Assembly (NCBI RefSeq): GCF_024679245.1
Contig: NC_090178.1
Span: 49,622,831 to 49,686,830, forward strand
Length of the DNA stretch: 64,000 nt
DNA from: Pseudorasbora parva
Taxonomy: Eukaryota > Chordata > Actinopteri > Cypriniformes > Gobionidae
Direction of reading: 5' to 3'
Shown: positions 53,201 to 64,000 of the stretch, piece after piece
Numbering within the stretch: the stretch's first letter is position 1
Layout of the letters: each line of letters starts with the position of its first letter
Made by a program: the position numbers and the translations under genes
The notes under the pieces: model-generated
The model's database searches: none
Told to the model about the DNA's origin: nothing
The model's input: only the letters and a program-made list of their open reading frames with translations

Positions 53201-56200
53201 AAAATATTGTCGATAGGAGCACAACTTTAGTAAACGCTCCTGTGGGTCGTATTTCATGAGTTAAAATATTGTCGATAGGGGCACAACTTTAGTAAACGCT
53301 CCTATGTGTCGTATTTCATGAGTTAAAATATTGTCGATAGGGGCACAACTTTAGTAAACGCTCCTATGTGTCGTATTTCATGAGTTAAAATATTGTCGAT
53401 AGGAGCACAACTTTAGTAAACGCTCCTGTGGGTCGTATTTCATGAGTTAAAATATTGTCGATAGGGGCACAACTTTAGTAAACGCTCCTATGTGTCGTAT
53501 TTCATGAGTTAAAATATTGTCGATAGGGGCACAACTTTAGTAAACGCTCCTATGTGTCGTATTTCATGAGTTAAAATATTGTCGATAGGAGCACAACTTT
53601 AGTAAACGCTCCTATGGGTCGTATTTCATGAGTTAAAATATTGTCAATAGGAGCACAACTTTAGTAAACGCTCCTGTGGGTCGTATTTCATGAGTTAAAA
53701 TATTGTCAATAGGAGCACAACTTTAGTAAACGCTCCTATGGGTCGTATTTCATGAGTTAAAATATTGTCAATAGGAGCACAACTTTAGTAAACACTCCTA
53801 TGGGTCGTATTTCATGAGTTAAAATATTGTCGATAGGGGCACAACTTTAGTAAACGCTCCTATGTGTCGTATTTCATGAGTCAAAATATTGTCAATAGGA
53901 GCACAACTTTAGTAAACACTCCTATGGGTCGTATTTCATGAGTTAAAATATTGTCGATAAGGGCACAACTTTAGTAAACGCTCCTATGTGTCGTATTTCA
54001 TGAGTTAAAATATTGTCAATAGGAGCACAACTTTAGTAAACGCTCCTATGGGTCGTATTTCATGAGTTAAAATATTGTCGATAGGGAGCACAACTTTAGT
54101 AAACGCTCTTATGGGTCGTATTTCATGAGTTAAAATATTGTCGATAGGAGCACAACTTTAGTAAACGCTCCTATGGGTCGTATTTCATGAGTTAAAATAT
54201 TGTCGATAGGGGCACAACTTTAGTAAACGCTCCTATGGGTCGTATTTCATGAGTTAAAATATTGTCGATAGGGAGCACAACTTTAGTAAACGCTCTTATG
54301 GGTCGTATTTCATGAGTTAAAATATTGTCGATAGGAGCACAACTTTAGTAAACGCTCCTATGTGTCGTATTTCATGAGTTAAAATATTGTCGATAGGGGC
54401 ACAACTTTAGTAAACGCTCCTCTGGGTCGTATTTCATGAGTTAAAATATTGTTGATAGGAGCACAACTTTAGTAAACGCTCCTGTGGGTCGTATTTCATG
54501 AGTTAAAATATTGTCGATAGGAGCACAACTTTAGTAAACGCTCCTGTGGGTCGTATTTCATGAGTTAAAATATTGTCGATAGGGGCACAACTTTAGTAAA
54601 CGCTCCTATGTGTCGTATTTCATGAGTTAAAATATTGTCGATAGGGAGCACAACTTTAGTAAACGCTCTTATGGGTCGTATTTCATGAGTTAAAATATTG
54701 TCGATAGGAGCACAACTTTAGTAAACGCTCCTATGGGTCGTATTTCATGAGTTAAAATATTGTCAATAGGAGCACAACTTTAGTAAACGCTCCTATGGGT
54801 CGTATTTCATGAGTTAAAATATTGTCAATAGGAGCACAACTTTAGTAAACGCTCCTGTGGGTCGTATTTCATGAGTTAAAATATTGTCAATAGGAGCACA
54901 ACTTTAGTAAACGCTCCTGTGGGTCGTATTTCATGAGTTAAAATATTGTCAATAGGAGCACAACTTTAGTAAACGCTCCTGTGGGTCGTATTTCATGAGT
55001 TAAAATATTGTCAATAGGAGCACAACTTTAGTAAACGCTCCTGTGGGTCGTATTTCATGAGTTAAAATATTGTCGATAGGGGCACAACTTTAGTAAACGC
55101 TCCTATGGGTCGTATTTCATGAGTTAAAATATTGTCGATAGGGGCACAACTTTAGTAAACGCTCCTATGGGTCGTATTTCATGAGTTAAAATATTGTCGA
55201 TAGGAGCACAACTTTAGTAAACGCTCCTCTGGGTCGTATTTCATGAGTTAAAATATTGTCAATAGGAGCACAACTTTAGTAAACGCTCTTATGGGTCGTA
55301 TTTCATGAGTTAAAATATTGTCAATAGGAGCACAACTTTAGTAAATGCTCTTATGGGTCGTATTTCATGAGTTAAAATATTGTCAATAGGAGCACAACTT
55401 TAGTAAACGCTCCTGTGGGTCGTATTTCATGAGTTAAAATATTGTCAATAGGAGCACAACTTTAGTAAATGCTCTTATGGGTCGTATTTCATGAGTTTAA
55501 ATATTGTCAATAGGAGCACAACTTTAGTAAATGCTCTTATGGGTCGTATTTCATGAGTTAAAATATTGTCAATAGGAGCACAACTTTAGTAAACGCTCCT
55601 GTGGGTCGTATTTCATGAGTTAAAATATTGTCGATAGGAGCACAACTTTAGTAAACGATCCTCTGGGTCGTATTTCATGAGTTAAAATATTGTCGATAGG
55701 GGCACAACTTTAGTAAACGCTCCTGTGGGTCGTATTTCATGAGTCAAAATATTGTCGATAGGAGCACAACTTTAGTAAACGCTCCTCTGGGTCGTATTTC
55801 ATGAGTTAAAATATTGTCGATAGGGGCACAACTTTAGTAAACGCTCCTCTGGGTCGTATTTCATGAGTTAAAATATTGTCGATAGGGGCACAACTTTAGT
55901 AAACTCTCCTGTGGGTCGTATTTCATGAGTTAAAATATTGTCGATAGGAGCACAACTTTAGTAAACGCTCCTCTGGGTCGTATTTCATGAGTTAAAATAT
56001 TGTCGATAGGGGCACAACTTTAGTAAACACTCCTATGGGTCGTATTTCATGAGTTAAAATATTGTCGATAGGAGCACAACATTAGTAAACGCTCCTGTGG
56101 GTCGTATTTCATGAGTTAAAATATTGTCGATAAGGGCACAACTTTAGTAAACGCTCCTCTGGGTCGTATTTCATGAGTTAAAATATTGTCAATAGGAGCA

Positions 56201-59200
56201 CAACTTTAGTAAACGCTCCTCTGGGTCGTATTTCATGAGTTAAAATATTGTCGATAGGGGCACAACTTTAGTAAACGCTCCTCTGGGTCGTATTTCATGA
56301 GTTAAAATATTGTCGATAGGGGCACAACTTTAGTAAACTCTCCTGTGGGTCGTATTTCATGAGTTAAAATATTGTCGATAGGAGCACAACTTTAGTAAAC
56401 GCTCCTCTGGGTCGTATTTCATGAGTTAAAATATTGTCGATAGGGGCACAACTTTAGTAAACACTCCTATGGGTCGTATTTCATGAGTTAAAATATTGTC
56501 GATAGGAGCACAACATTAGTAAACGCTCCTGTGGGTCGTATTTCATGAGTTAAAATATTGTCGATAAGGGCACAACTTTAGTAAACGCTCCTCTGGGTCG
56601 TATTTCATGAGTTAAAATATTGTCAATAGGAGCACAACTTTAGTAAACGCTCCTATGGGTCGTATTTCATGTGTTAAAATATTGTCAATAGGAGCACAAC
56701 TTTAGTAAACACTCCTATGGGTCGTATTTCATGAGTTAAAATATTGTCGATAGGGGCACAACTTTAGTAAACGCTCCTATGTGTCGTATTTCATGAGTCA
56801 AAATATTGTCAATAGGAGCACAACTTTAGTAAACACTCCTATGGGTCGTATTTCATGAGTTAAAATATTGTCGATAGGGGCACAACTTTAGTAAACGCTC
56901 CTCTGGGTCGTATTTCATGAGTCAAAATATTGTCAATAGGAGCACAACTTTAGTAAACACTCCTATGGGTCGTATTTCATGAGTTAAAATATTGTCGATA
57001 AGGGCACAACTTTAGTAAACGCTCCTATGTGTCGTATTTCATGAGTTAAAATATTGTCAATAGGAGCACAACTTTAGTAAACGCTCCTATGGGTCGTATT
57101 TCATGAGTTAAAATATTGTCGATAGGGGCACAACTTTAGTAAACGCTCCTATGGGTCGTATTTCATGAGTTAAAATATTGTCGATAGGAGCACAACTTTA
57201 GTAAACGCTCCTCTGGGTCGTATTTCATGAGTCAAAATATTGTCGATAGGGGCACAACTTTAGTAAACGCTCCTCTGGGTCGTATTTCATGAGTTAAAAT
57301 ATTGTCGATAGGGGCACAACTTTAGTAAACGCTCCTCTGGGTCGTATTTCATGAGTTAAAATATTGTCGATAGGGGCACAACTTTAGTAAACTCTCCTGT
57401 GGGTCGTATTTCATGAGTTAAAATATTGTCGATAGGAGCACAACTTTAGTAAACGCTCCTCTGGGTCGTATTTCATGAGTTAAAATATTGTCGATAGGGG
57501 CACAACTTTAGTAAACACTCCTATGGGTCGTATTTCATGAGTTAAAATATTGTCGATAGGAGCACAACATTAGTAAACGCTCCTGTGGGTCGTATTTCAT
57601 GAGTTAAAATATTGTCGATAAGGGCACAACTTTAGTAAACGCTCCTCTGGGTCGTATTTCATGAGTTAAAATATTGTCAATAGGAGCACAACTTTAGTAA
57701 ACGCTCCTATGGGTCGTATTTCATGTGTTAAAATATTGTCAATAGGAGCACAACTTTAGTAAACACTCCTATGGGTCGTATTTCATGAGTTAAAATATTG
57801 TCGATAGGGGCACAACTTTAGTAAACGCTCCTATGTGTCGTATTTCATGAGTCAAAATATTGTCAATAGGAGCACAACTTTAGTAAACACTCCTATGGGT
57901 CGTATTTCATGAGTTAAAATATTGTCGATAGGGGCACAACTTTAGTAAACGCTCCTCTGGGTCGTATTTCATGAGTCAAAATATTGTCAATAGGAGCACA
58001 ACTTTAGTAAACACTCCTATGGGTCGTATTTCATGAGTTAAAATATTGTCGATAAGGGCACAACTTTAGTAAACGCTCCTATGTGTCGTATTTCATGAGT
58101 TAAAATATTGTCAATAGGAGCACAACTTTAGTAAACGCTCCTATGGGTCGTATTTCATGAGTTAAAATATTGTCGATAGGGAGCACAACTTTAGTAAACG
58201 CTCTTATGGGTCGTATTTCATGAGTTAAAATATTGTCGATAGGAGCACAACTTTAGTAAACGCTCCTATGGGTCGTATTTCATGAGTTAAAATATTGTCG
58301 ATAGGGGCACAACTTTAGTAAACGCTCCTATGGGTCGTATTTCATGAGTTAAAATATTGTCGATAGGGAGCACAACTTTAGTAAACGCTCTTATGGGTCG
58401 TATTTCATGAGTTAAAATATTGTCGATAGGAGCACAACTTTAGTAAACGCTCCTATGTGTCGTATTTCATGAGTTAAAATATTGTCGATAGGGGCACAAC
58501 TTTAGTAAACGCTCCTCTGGGTCGTATTTCATGAGTTAAAATATTGTTGATAGGAGCACAACTTTAGTAAACGCTCCTGTGGGTCGTATTTCATGAGTTA
58601 AAATATTGTCGATAGGAGCACAACTTTAGTAAACGCTCCTGTGGGTCGTATTTCATGAGTTAAAATATTGTCGATAGGGGCACAACTTTAGTAAACGCTC
58701 CTATGTGTCGTATTTCATGAGTTAAAATATTGTCGATAGGGAGCACAACTTTAGTAAACGCTCTTATGGGTCGTATTTCATGAGTTAAAATATTGTCGAT
58801 AGGAGCACAACTTTAGTAAACGCTCCTATGGGTCGTATTTCATGAGTTAAAATATTGTCAATAGGAGCACAACTTTAGTACACGCTCCTATGGGTCGTAT
58901 TTCATGAGTTAAAATATTGTCAATAGGAGCACAACTTTAGTAAACGCTCCTGTGGGTCGTATTTCATGAGTTAAAATATTGTCAATAGGAGCACAACTTT
59001 AGTAAACGCTCCTGTGGGTCGTATTTCATGAGTTAAAATATTGTCAATAGGAGCACAACTTTAGTAAACGCTCCTGTGGGTCGTATTTCATGAGTTAAAA
59101 TATTGTCAATAGGAGCACAACTTTAGTAAACGCTCCTGTGGGTCGTATTTCATGAGTTAAAATATTGTCGATAGGGGCACAACTTTAGTAAACGCTCCTA

Positions 59201-62200
59201 TGGGTCGTATTTCATGAGTTAAAATATTGTCGATAGGGGCACAACTTTAGTAAACGCTCCTATGGGTCGTATTTCATGAGTTAAAATATTGTCGATAGGA
59301 GCACAACTTTAGTAAACGCTCCTCTGGGTCGTATTTCATGAGTTAAAATATTGTCAATAGGAGCACAACTTTAGTAAACGCTCTTATGGGTCGTATTTCA
59401 TGAGTTAAAATATTGTCAATAGGAGCACAACTTTAGTAAATGCTCTTATGGGTCGTATTTCATGAGTTAAAATATTGTCAATAGGAGCACAACTTTAGTA
59501 AACGCTCCTGTGGGTCGTATTTCATGAGTTAAAATATTGTCAATAGGAGCACAACTTTAGTAAATGCTCTTATGGGTCGTATTTCATGAGTTTAAATATT
59601 GTCAATAGGAGCACAACTTTAGTAAATGCTCTTATGGGTCGTATTTCATGAGTTAAAATATTGTCAATAGGAGCACAACTTTAGTAAACGCTCCTGTGGG
59701 TCGTATTTCATGAGTTAAAATATTGTCGATAGGAGCACAACTTTAGTAAACGATCCTCTGGGTCGTATTTCATGAGTTAAAATATTGTCGATAGGGGCAC
59801 AACTTTAGTAAACGCTCCTGTGGGTCGTATTTCATGAGTCAAAATATTGTCGATAGGAGCACAACTTTAGTAAACGCTCCTCTGGGTCGTATTTCATGAG
59901 TTAAAATATTGTCGATAGGGGCACAACTTTAGTAAACGCTCCTCTGGGTCGTATTTCATGAGTTAAAATATTGTCGATAGGGGCACAACTTTAGTAAACT
60001 CTCCTGTGGGTCGTATTTCATGAGTTAAAATATTGTCGATAGGAGCACAACTTTAGTAAACGCTCCTCTGGGTCGTATTTCATGAGTTAAAATATTGTCG
60101 ATAGGGGCACAACTTTAGTAAACACTCCTATGGGTCGTATTTCATGAGTTAAAATATTGTCGATAGGAGCACAACATTAGTAAACGCTCCTGTGGGTCGT
60201 ATTTCATGAGTTAAAATATTGTCGATAAGGGCACAACTTTAGTAAACGCTCCTCTGGGTCGTATTTCATGAGTTAAAATATTGTCAATAGGAGCACAACT
60301 TTAGTAAACGCTCCTATGGGTCGTATTTCATGTGTTAAAATATTGTCAATAGGAGCACAACTTTAGTAAACACTCCTATGGGTCGTATTTCATGAGTTAA
60401 AATATTGTCGATAGGGGCACAACTTTAGTAAACGCTCCTATGTGTCGTATTTCATGAGTCAAAATATTGTCAATAGGAGCACAACTTTAGTAAACACTCC
60501 TATGGGTCGTATTTCATGAGTTAAAATATTGTCGATAGGGGCACAACTTTAGTAAACGCTCCTCTGGGTCGTATTTCATGAGTCAAAATATTGTCAATAG
60601 GAGCACAACTTTAGTAAACACTCCTATGGGTCGTATTTCATGAGTTAAAATATTGTCGATAAGGGCACAACTTTAGTAAACGCTCCTATGTGTCGTATTT
60701 CATGAGTTAAAATATTGTCAATAGGAGCACAACTTTAGTAAACGCTCCTATGGGTCGTATTTCATGAGTTAAAATATTGTCGATAGGGAGCACAACTTTA
60801 GTAAACGCTCTTATGGGTCGTATTTCATGAGTTAAAATATTGTCGATAGGAGCACAACTTTAGTAAACGCTCCTATGGGTCGTATTTCATGAGTTAAAAT
60901 ATTGTCGATAGGGGCACAACTTTAGTAAACGCTCCTATGGGTCGTATTTCATGAGTTAAAATATTGTCGATAGGGAGCACAACTTTAGTAAACGCTCTTA
61001 TGGGTCGTATTTCATGAGTTAAAATATTGTCGATAGGAGCACAACTTTAGTAAACGCTCCTATGTGTCGTATTTCATGAGTTAAAATATTGTCGATAGGG
61101 GCACAACTTTAGTAAACGCTCCTCTGGGTCGTATTTCATGAGTTAAAATATTGTCGATAGGAGCACAACTTTAGTAAACGCTCCTGTGGGTCGTATTTCA
61201 TGAGTTAAAATATTGTCGATAGGGGCACAACTTTAGTAAACGCTCCTATGTGTCGTATTTCATGAGTTAAAATATTGTCGATAGGGAGCACAACTTTAGT
61301 AAACGCTCTTATGGGTCGTATTTCATGAGTTAAAATATTGTCGATAGGAGCACAACTTTAGTAAACGCTCCTATGGGTCGTATTTCATGAGTTAAAATAT
61401 TGTCAATAGGAGCACAACTTTAGTAAACGCTCCTGTGGGTCGTATTTCATGAGTTAAAATATTGTCAATAGGAGCACAACTTTAGTAAACGCTCCTATGG
61501 GTCGTATTTCATGAGTTAAAATATTGTCGATAGGGGCACAACTTTAGTAAACGCTCCTCTGGGTCGTATTTCATGAGTCAAAATATTGTCAATAGGAGCA
61601 CAACTTTAGTAAACACTCCTATGGGTCGTATTTCATGAGTTAAAATATTGTCGATAAGGGCACAACTTTAGTAAACGCTCCTATGTGTCGTATTTCATGA
61701 GTTAAAATATTGTCAATAGGAGCACAACTTTAGTAAACGCTCCTATGGGTCGTATTTCATGAGTTAAAATATTGTCGATAGGGAGCACAACTTTAGTAAA
61801 CGCTCCTGTGGGTCGTATTTCATGAGTTAAAATATTGTCGATAGGGGCACAACTTTAGTAAACGCTCTTATGGGTCGTATTTCATGAGTTAAAATATTGT
61901 CGATAGGAGCACAACTTTAGTAAACGCTCCTATAGGTCGTATTTCATGAGTTAAAATATTGTCGATAGGGGCACAACTTTAGTAAACGCTCCTATGGGTC
62001 GTATTTCATGAGTTAAAATATTGTCGATAGGGAGCACAACTTTAGTAAACGCTCTTATGGGTCGTATTTCATGAGTTAAAATATTGTCGATAGGAGCACA
62101 ACTTTAGTAAACGCTCCTATGTGTCGTATTTCATGAGTTAAAATATTGTCGATAGGGGCACAACTTTAGTAAACGCTCCTCTGGGTCGTATTTCATGAGT

Positions 62201-62458
62201 TAAAATATTGTTGATAGGAGCACAACTTTAGTAAACGCTCCTGTGGGTCGTATTTCATGAGTTAAAATATTGTCGATAGGAGCACAACTTTAGTAAACGC
62301 TCCTGTGGGTCGTATTTCATGAGTTAAAATATTGTCGATAGGGGCACAACTTTAGTAAACGCTCCTATGTGTCGTATTTCATGAGTTAAAATATTGTCGA
62401 TAGGGGCACAACTTTAGTAAACGCTCCTATGTGTCGTATTTCATGAGTTAAAATATTG
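47945..62458. repeat. Long internal duplication, offset about 9.06-9.13 kb
   Basis: The block 47945-51900 aligns with 57070-61025 at offset 9125 (AAACTCTCC at 48266 and 57391, and at 50873 and 59998, both 2607 bp apart). Further right, 52200-53395 aligns with 61263-62458 at offset about 9063, sharing the rare CCTATAGGTCG monomer (52866 and 61929). The register change reflects loss of one monomer in the right copy. It is the largest repeated block that I could trace by eye. Confidence 0.75.
48890..56220. repeat. Internal duplication, offset 5030 bp (81 monomers)
   Basis: The block 48890-51190 recurs at 53920-56220 with AAACTCTCC markers at 50873 and 55903. The extra 8 bp over 81 monomers reflect 63-bp monomers in the period. 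Confidence 0.8.
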
Positions 62459-64000
62459 TCGATAGGGGCACAACTTTAGTAAACGCTCCTATGGGTCGTA
62501 TTTCATGAGTTAAATATTGTCGATAGGGGCACAACTTTAGTAAACGCTCCTATGTGTCGTATTTCATGAGTTAAAATATTGTTGATAGGAGCACAACTTT
62601 AGTAAACGCTCCTATGGGTCGTATTTCATGAGTTAAAATATTGTCAATAGGAGCACAACTTTAGTAAACGCTCCTGTGGGTCGTATTTCATGAGTTAAAA
62701 TATTGTCAATAGGAGCACAACTTTAGTAAACGCTCCTATGGGTCGTATTTCATGAGTTAAAATATTGTCGATAGGGAGCACAACTTTAGTAAACGCTCTT
62801 ATGGGTCGTATTTCATGAGTTAAAATATTGTCGATAGGAGCACAACTTTAGTAAACGCTCCTATGGGTCGTATTTCATGAGTTAAAATATTGTCGATAGG
62901 GGCACAACTTTAGTAAACGCTCCTATGGGTCGTATTTCATGAGTTAAAATATTGTCGATAGGGAGCACAACTTTAGTAAACGCTCTTATGGGTCGTATTT
63001 CATGAGTTAAAATATTGTCGATAGGAGCACAACTTTAGTAAACGCTCCTATGTGTCGTATTTCATGAGTTAAAATATTGTCGATAGGGGCACAACTTTAG
63101 TAAACGCTCCTCTGGGTCGTATTTCATGAGTTAAAATATTGTCGATAGGAGCACAACTTTAGTAAACGCTCCTGTGGGTCGTATTTCATGAGTTAAAATA
63201 TTGTCGATAGGAGCACAACTTTAGTAAATGCTCTTATGGGTCGTATTTCATGAGTTAAAATATTGTCAATAGGAGCACAACTTTAGTAAACGCTCCTGTG
63301 GGTCGTATTTCATGAGTTAAAATATTGTCAATAGGAGCACAACTTTAGTAAACGCTCCTCTGGGTCGTATTTCATGAGTTAAAATATTGTCGATAGGGGC
63401 ACAACTTTAGTAAACGCTCCTCTGGGTCGTATTTCATGAGTCAAAATATTGTCAAAAGGAGCACAACTTTAGTAAACGCTCCTATGGGTCGTATTTCATG
63501 AGTTAAAATATTGTCGATAGGAGCACAACTTTAGTAAACGCTCTTATGGGTCGTATTTCATGAGTCAAAATATTGTCGATAGGGGCACAACTTTAGTAAA
63601 CGCTCCTGTGGGTCGTATTTCATGAGTTAAAATATTGTCGATAGGGGCACAACTTTAGTAAACGCTCCTATGGGTCGTATTTCATGAGTTAAAATATTGT
63701 CGATAGGAGCACAACTTTAGTAAACGCTCCTCTGGGTCGTATTTCATGAGTTAAAATATTGTCGATAGGGGCACAACTTTAGTAAACGCTCCTCTGGGTC
63801 GTATTTCATGAGTCAAAATATTGTCAAAAGGAGCACAACTTTAGTAAACGCTCCTATGGGTCGTATTTCATGAGTTAAAATATTGTCGATAGGAGCACAA
63901 CTTTAGTAAACGCTCTTATGGGTCGTATTTCATGAGTCAAAATATTGTCGATAGGGGCACAACTTTAGTAAACGCTCCTATGGGTCGTATTTCATGAGTT

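Larger units (their letters stand above)
12508..64000. repeat. 62-bp satellite array, about 830 copies (right end cut by window)
   Basis: Head-to-tail monomers, all in one orientation, of the form TTGTC(A/G)ATAGGAGCACA, then ACTTTAGTAAACGCTCCT, then (A/G/C)TGGGTCGTATTTCATGAG and TTAAAATA. The period is 62 bp (for example 20821 to 20883 to 20945); a minority are 63 bp with GATAGGGAGC, and a few are 61 bp with GAGTTAAATATTG (30427, 42086, 62510). Because 62 is not a multiple of three and stops occur in all frames, no coding is possible. AGGAGC and GCTCCT form a hairpin around a 15-nt loop, extended to ATAGGAGC / GCTCCTAT in some classes. I saw no transposon or other insertion. The family is not recognised; a centromeric or pericentromeric role is possible but not shown. 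Confidence 0.98.

Noticed and set aside
12508..64000. CRISPR-like array of short repeats
   Set aside because: Monomers are contiguous with no unique spacers, the variable bases are scattered point changes, and the context is vertebrate transposons.
12508..64000. Centromere identity of the 62-bp array
   Set aside because: The large homogeneous array is suggestive, but I saw no CENP-B-box-like motif, and chromosomal position cannot be inferred from this window.
12508..64000. Coding tandem-repeat protein
   Set aside because: The 62-bp period rotates the frame and all frames meet stops within a few monomers on both strands.

Overview
The window reads as non-genic, repeat-dominated DNA from a vertebrate, most likely a cyprinid-type teleost. 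The evidence is Tc1/mariner relics, short TA- and TTAA-flanked inverted-repeat elements, CA-rich microsatellites embedded in a GGGGACA-type dispersed repeat, and two short-monomer satellites. I found no intact host gene, rRNA, tRNA or CRISPR locus. The only recognisable protein-coding material is two broken transposases.

Layout. (1) 1-1564 is a 57-bp satellite (about 27 units, left end outside the window) whose monomer is built from inverted repeats. (2) 1566-12507 is an 11-kb island of transposon relics between the two satellites. It holds a half copy and a nearly complete copy of a foldback MITE, the latter carrying a second MITE nested at a TA site. It also holds a (CA)n tract in a truncated dispersed repeat, a truncated DD34E Tc1 element, two related TTAA-flanked elements in opposite orientation, a second dispersed-repeat copy with a (TG)n tract, and a truncated Tc1-like element with DD36E catalytic spacing. 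(3) 12508-64000 is a single head-to-tail array of a 62-bp monomer, about 830 copies, running off the right edge and uninterrupted by any other sequence that I could see.

The 62-bp array is the main object of interest. Monomer variants are mostly CpG-to-TpG or CpG-to-CpA changes at two or three CpG sites. They occur in fixed multi-monomer combinations and are copied in blocks of about 1.2-4 kb at offsets of 1612, 2419, 2607, 3042, 3533, 5030 and about 9125 bp. The leftmost monomer differs most and has an 11-bp perfect hairpin stem that later monomers have partly lost. Some variants (a 63-bp monomer and a TGTGTCG form) appear only right of about 20.6 kb, so the array is zoned.

No operon-like or pathway logic is present; the elements relate by nesting, truncation and amplification. 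Family names rest on recognised motifs, not on database searches. The 51-kb array length depends on the assembly being right.
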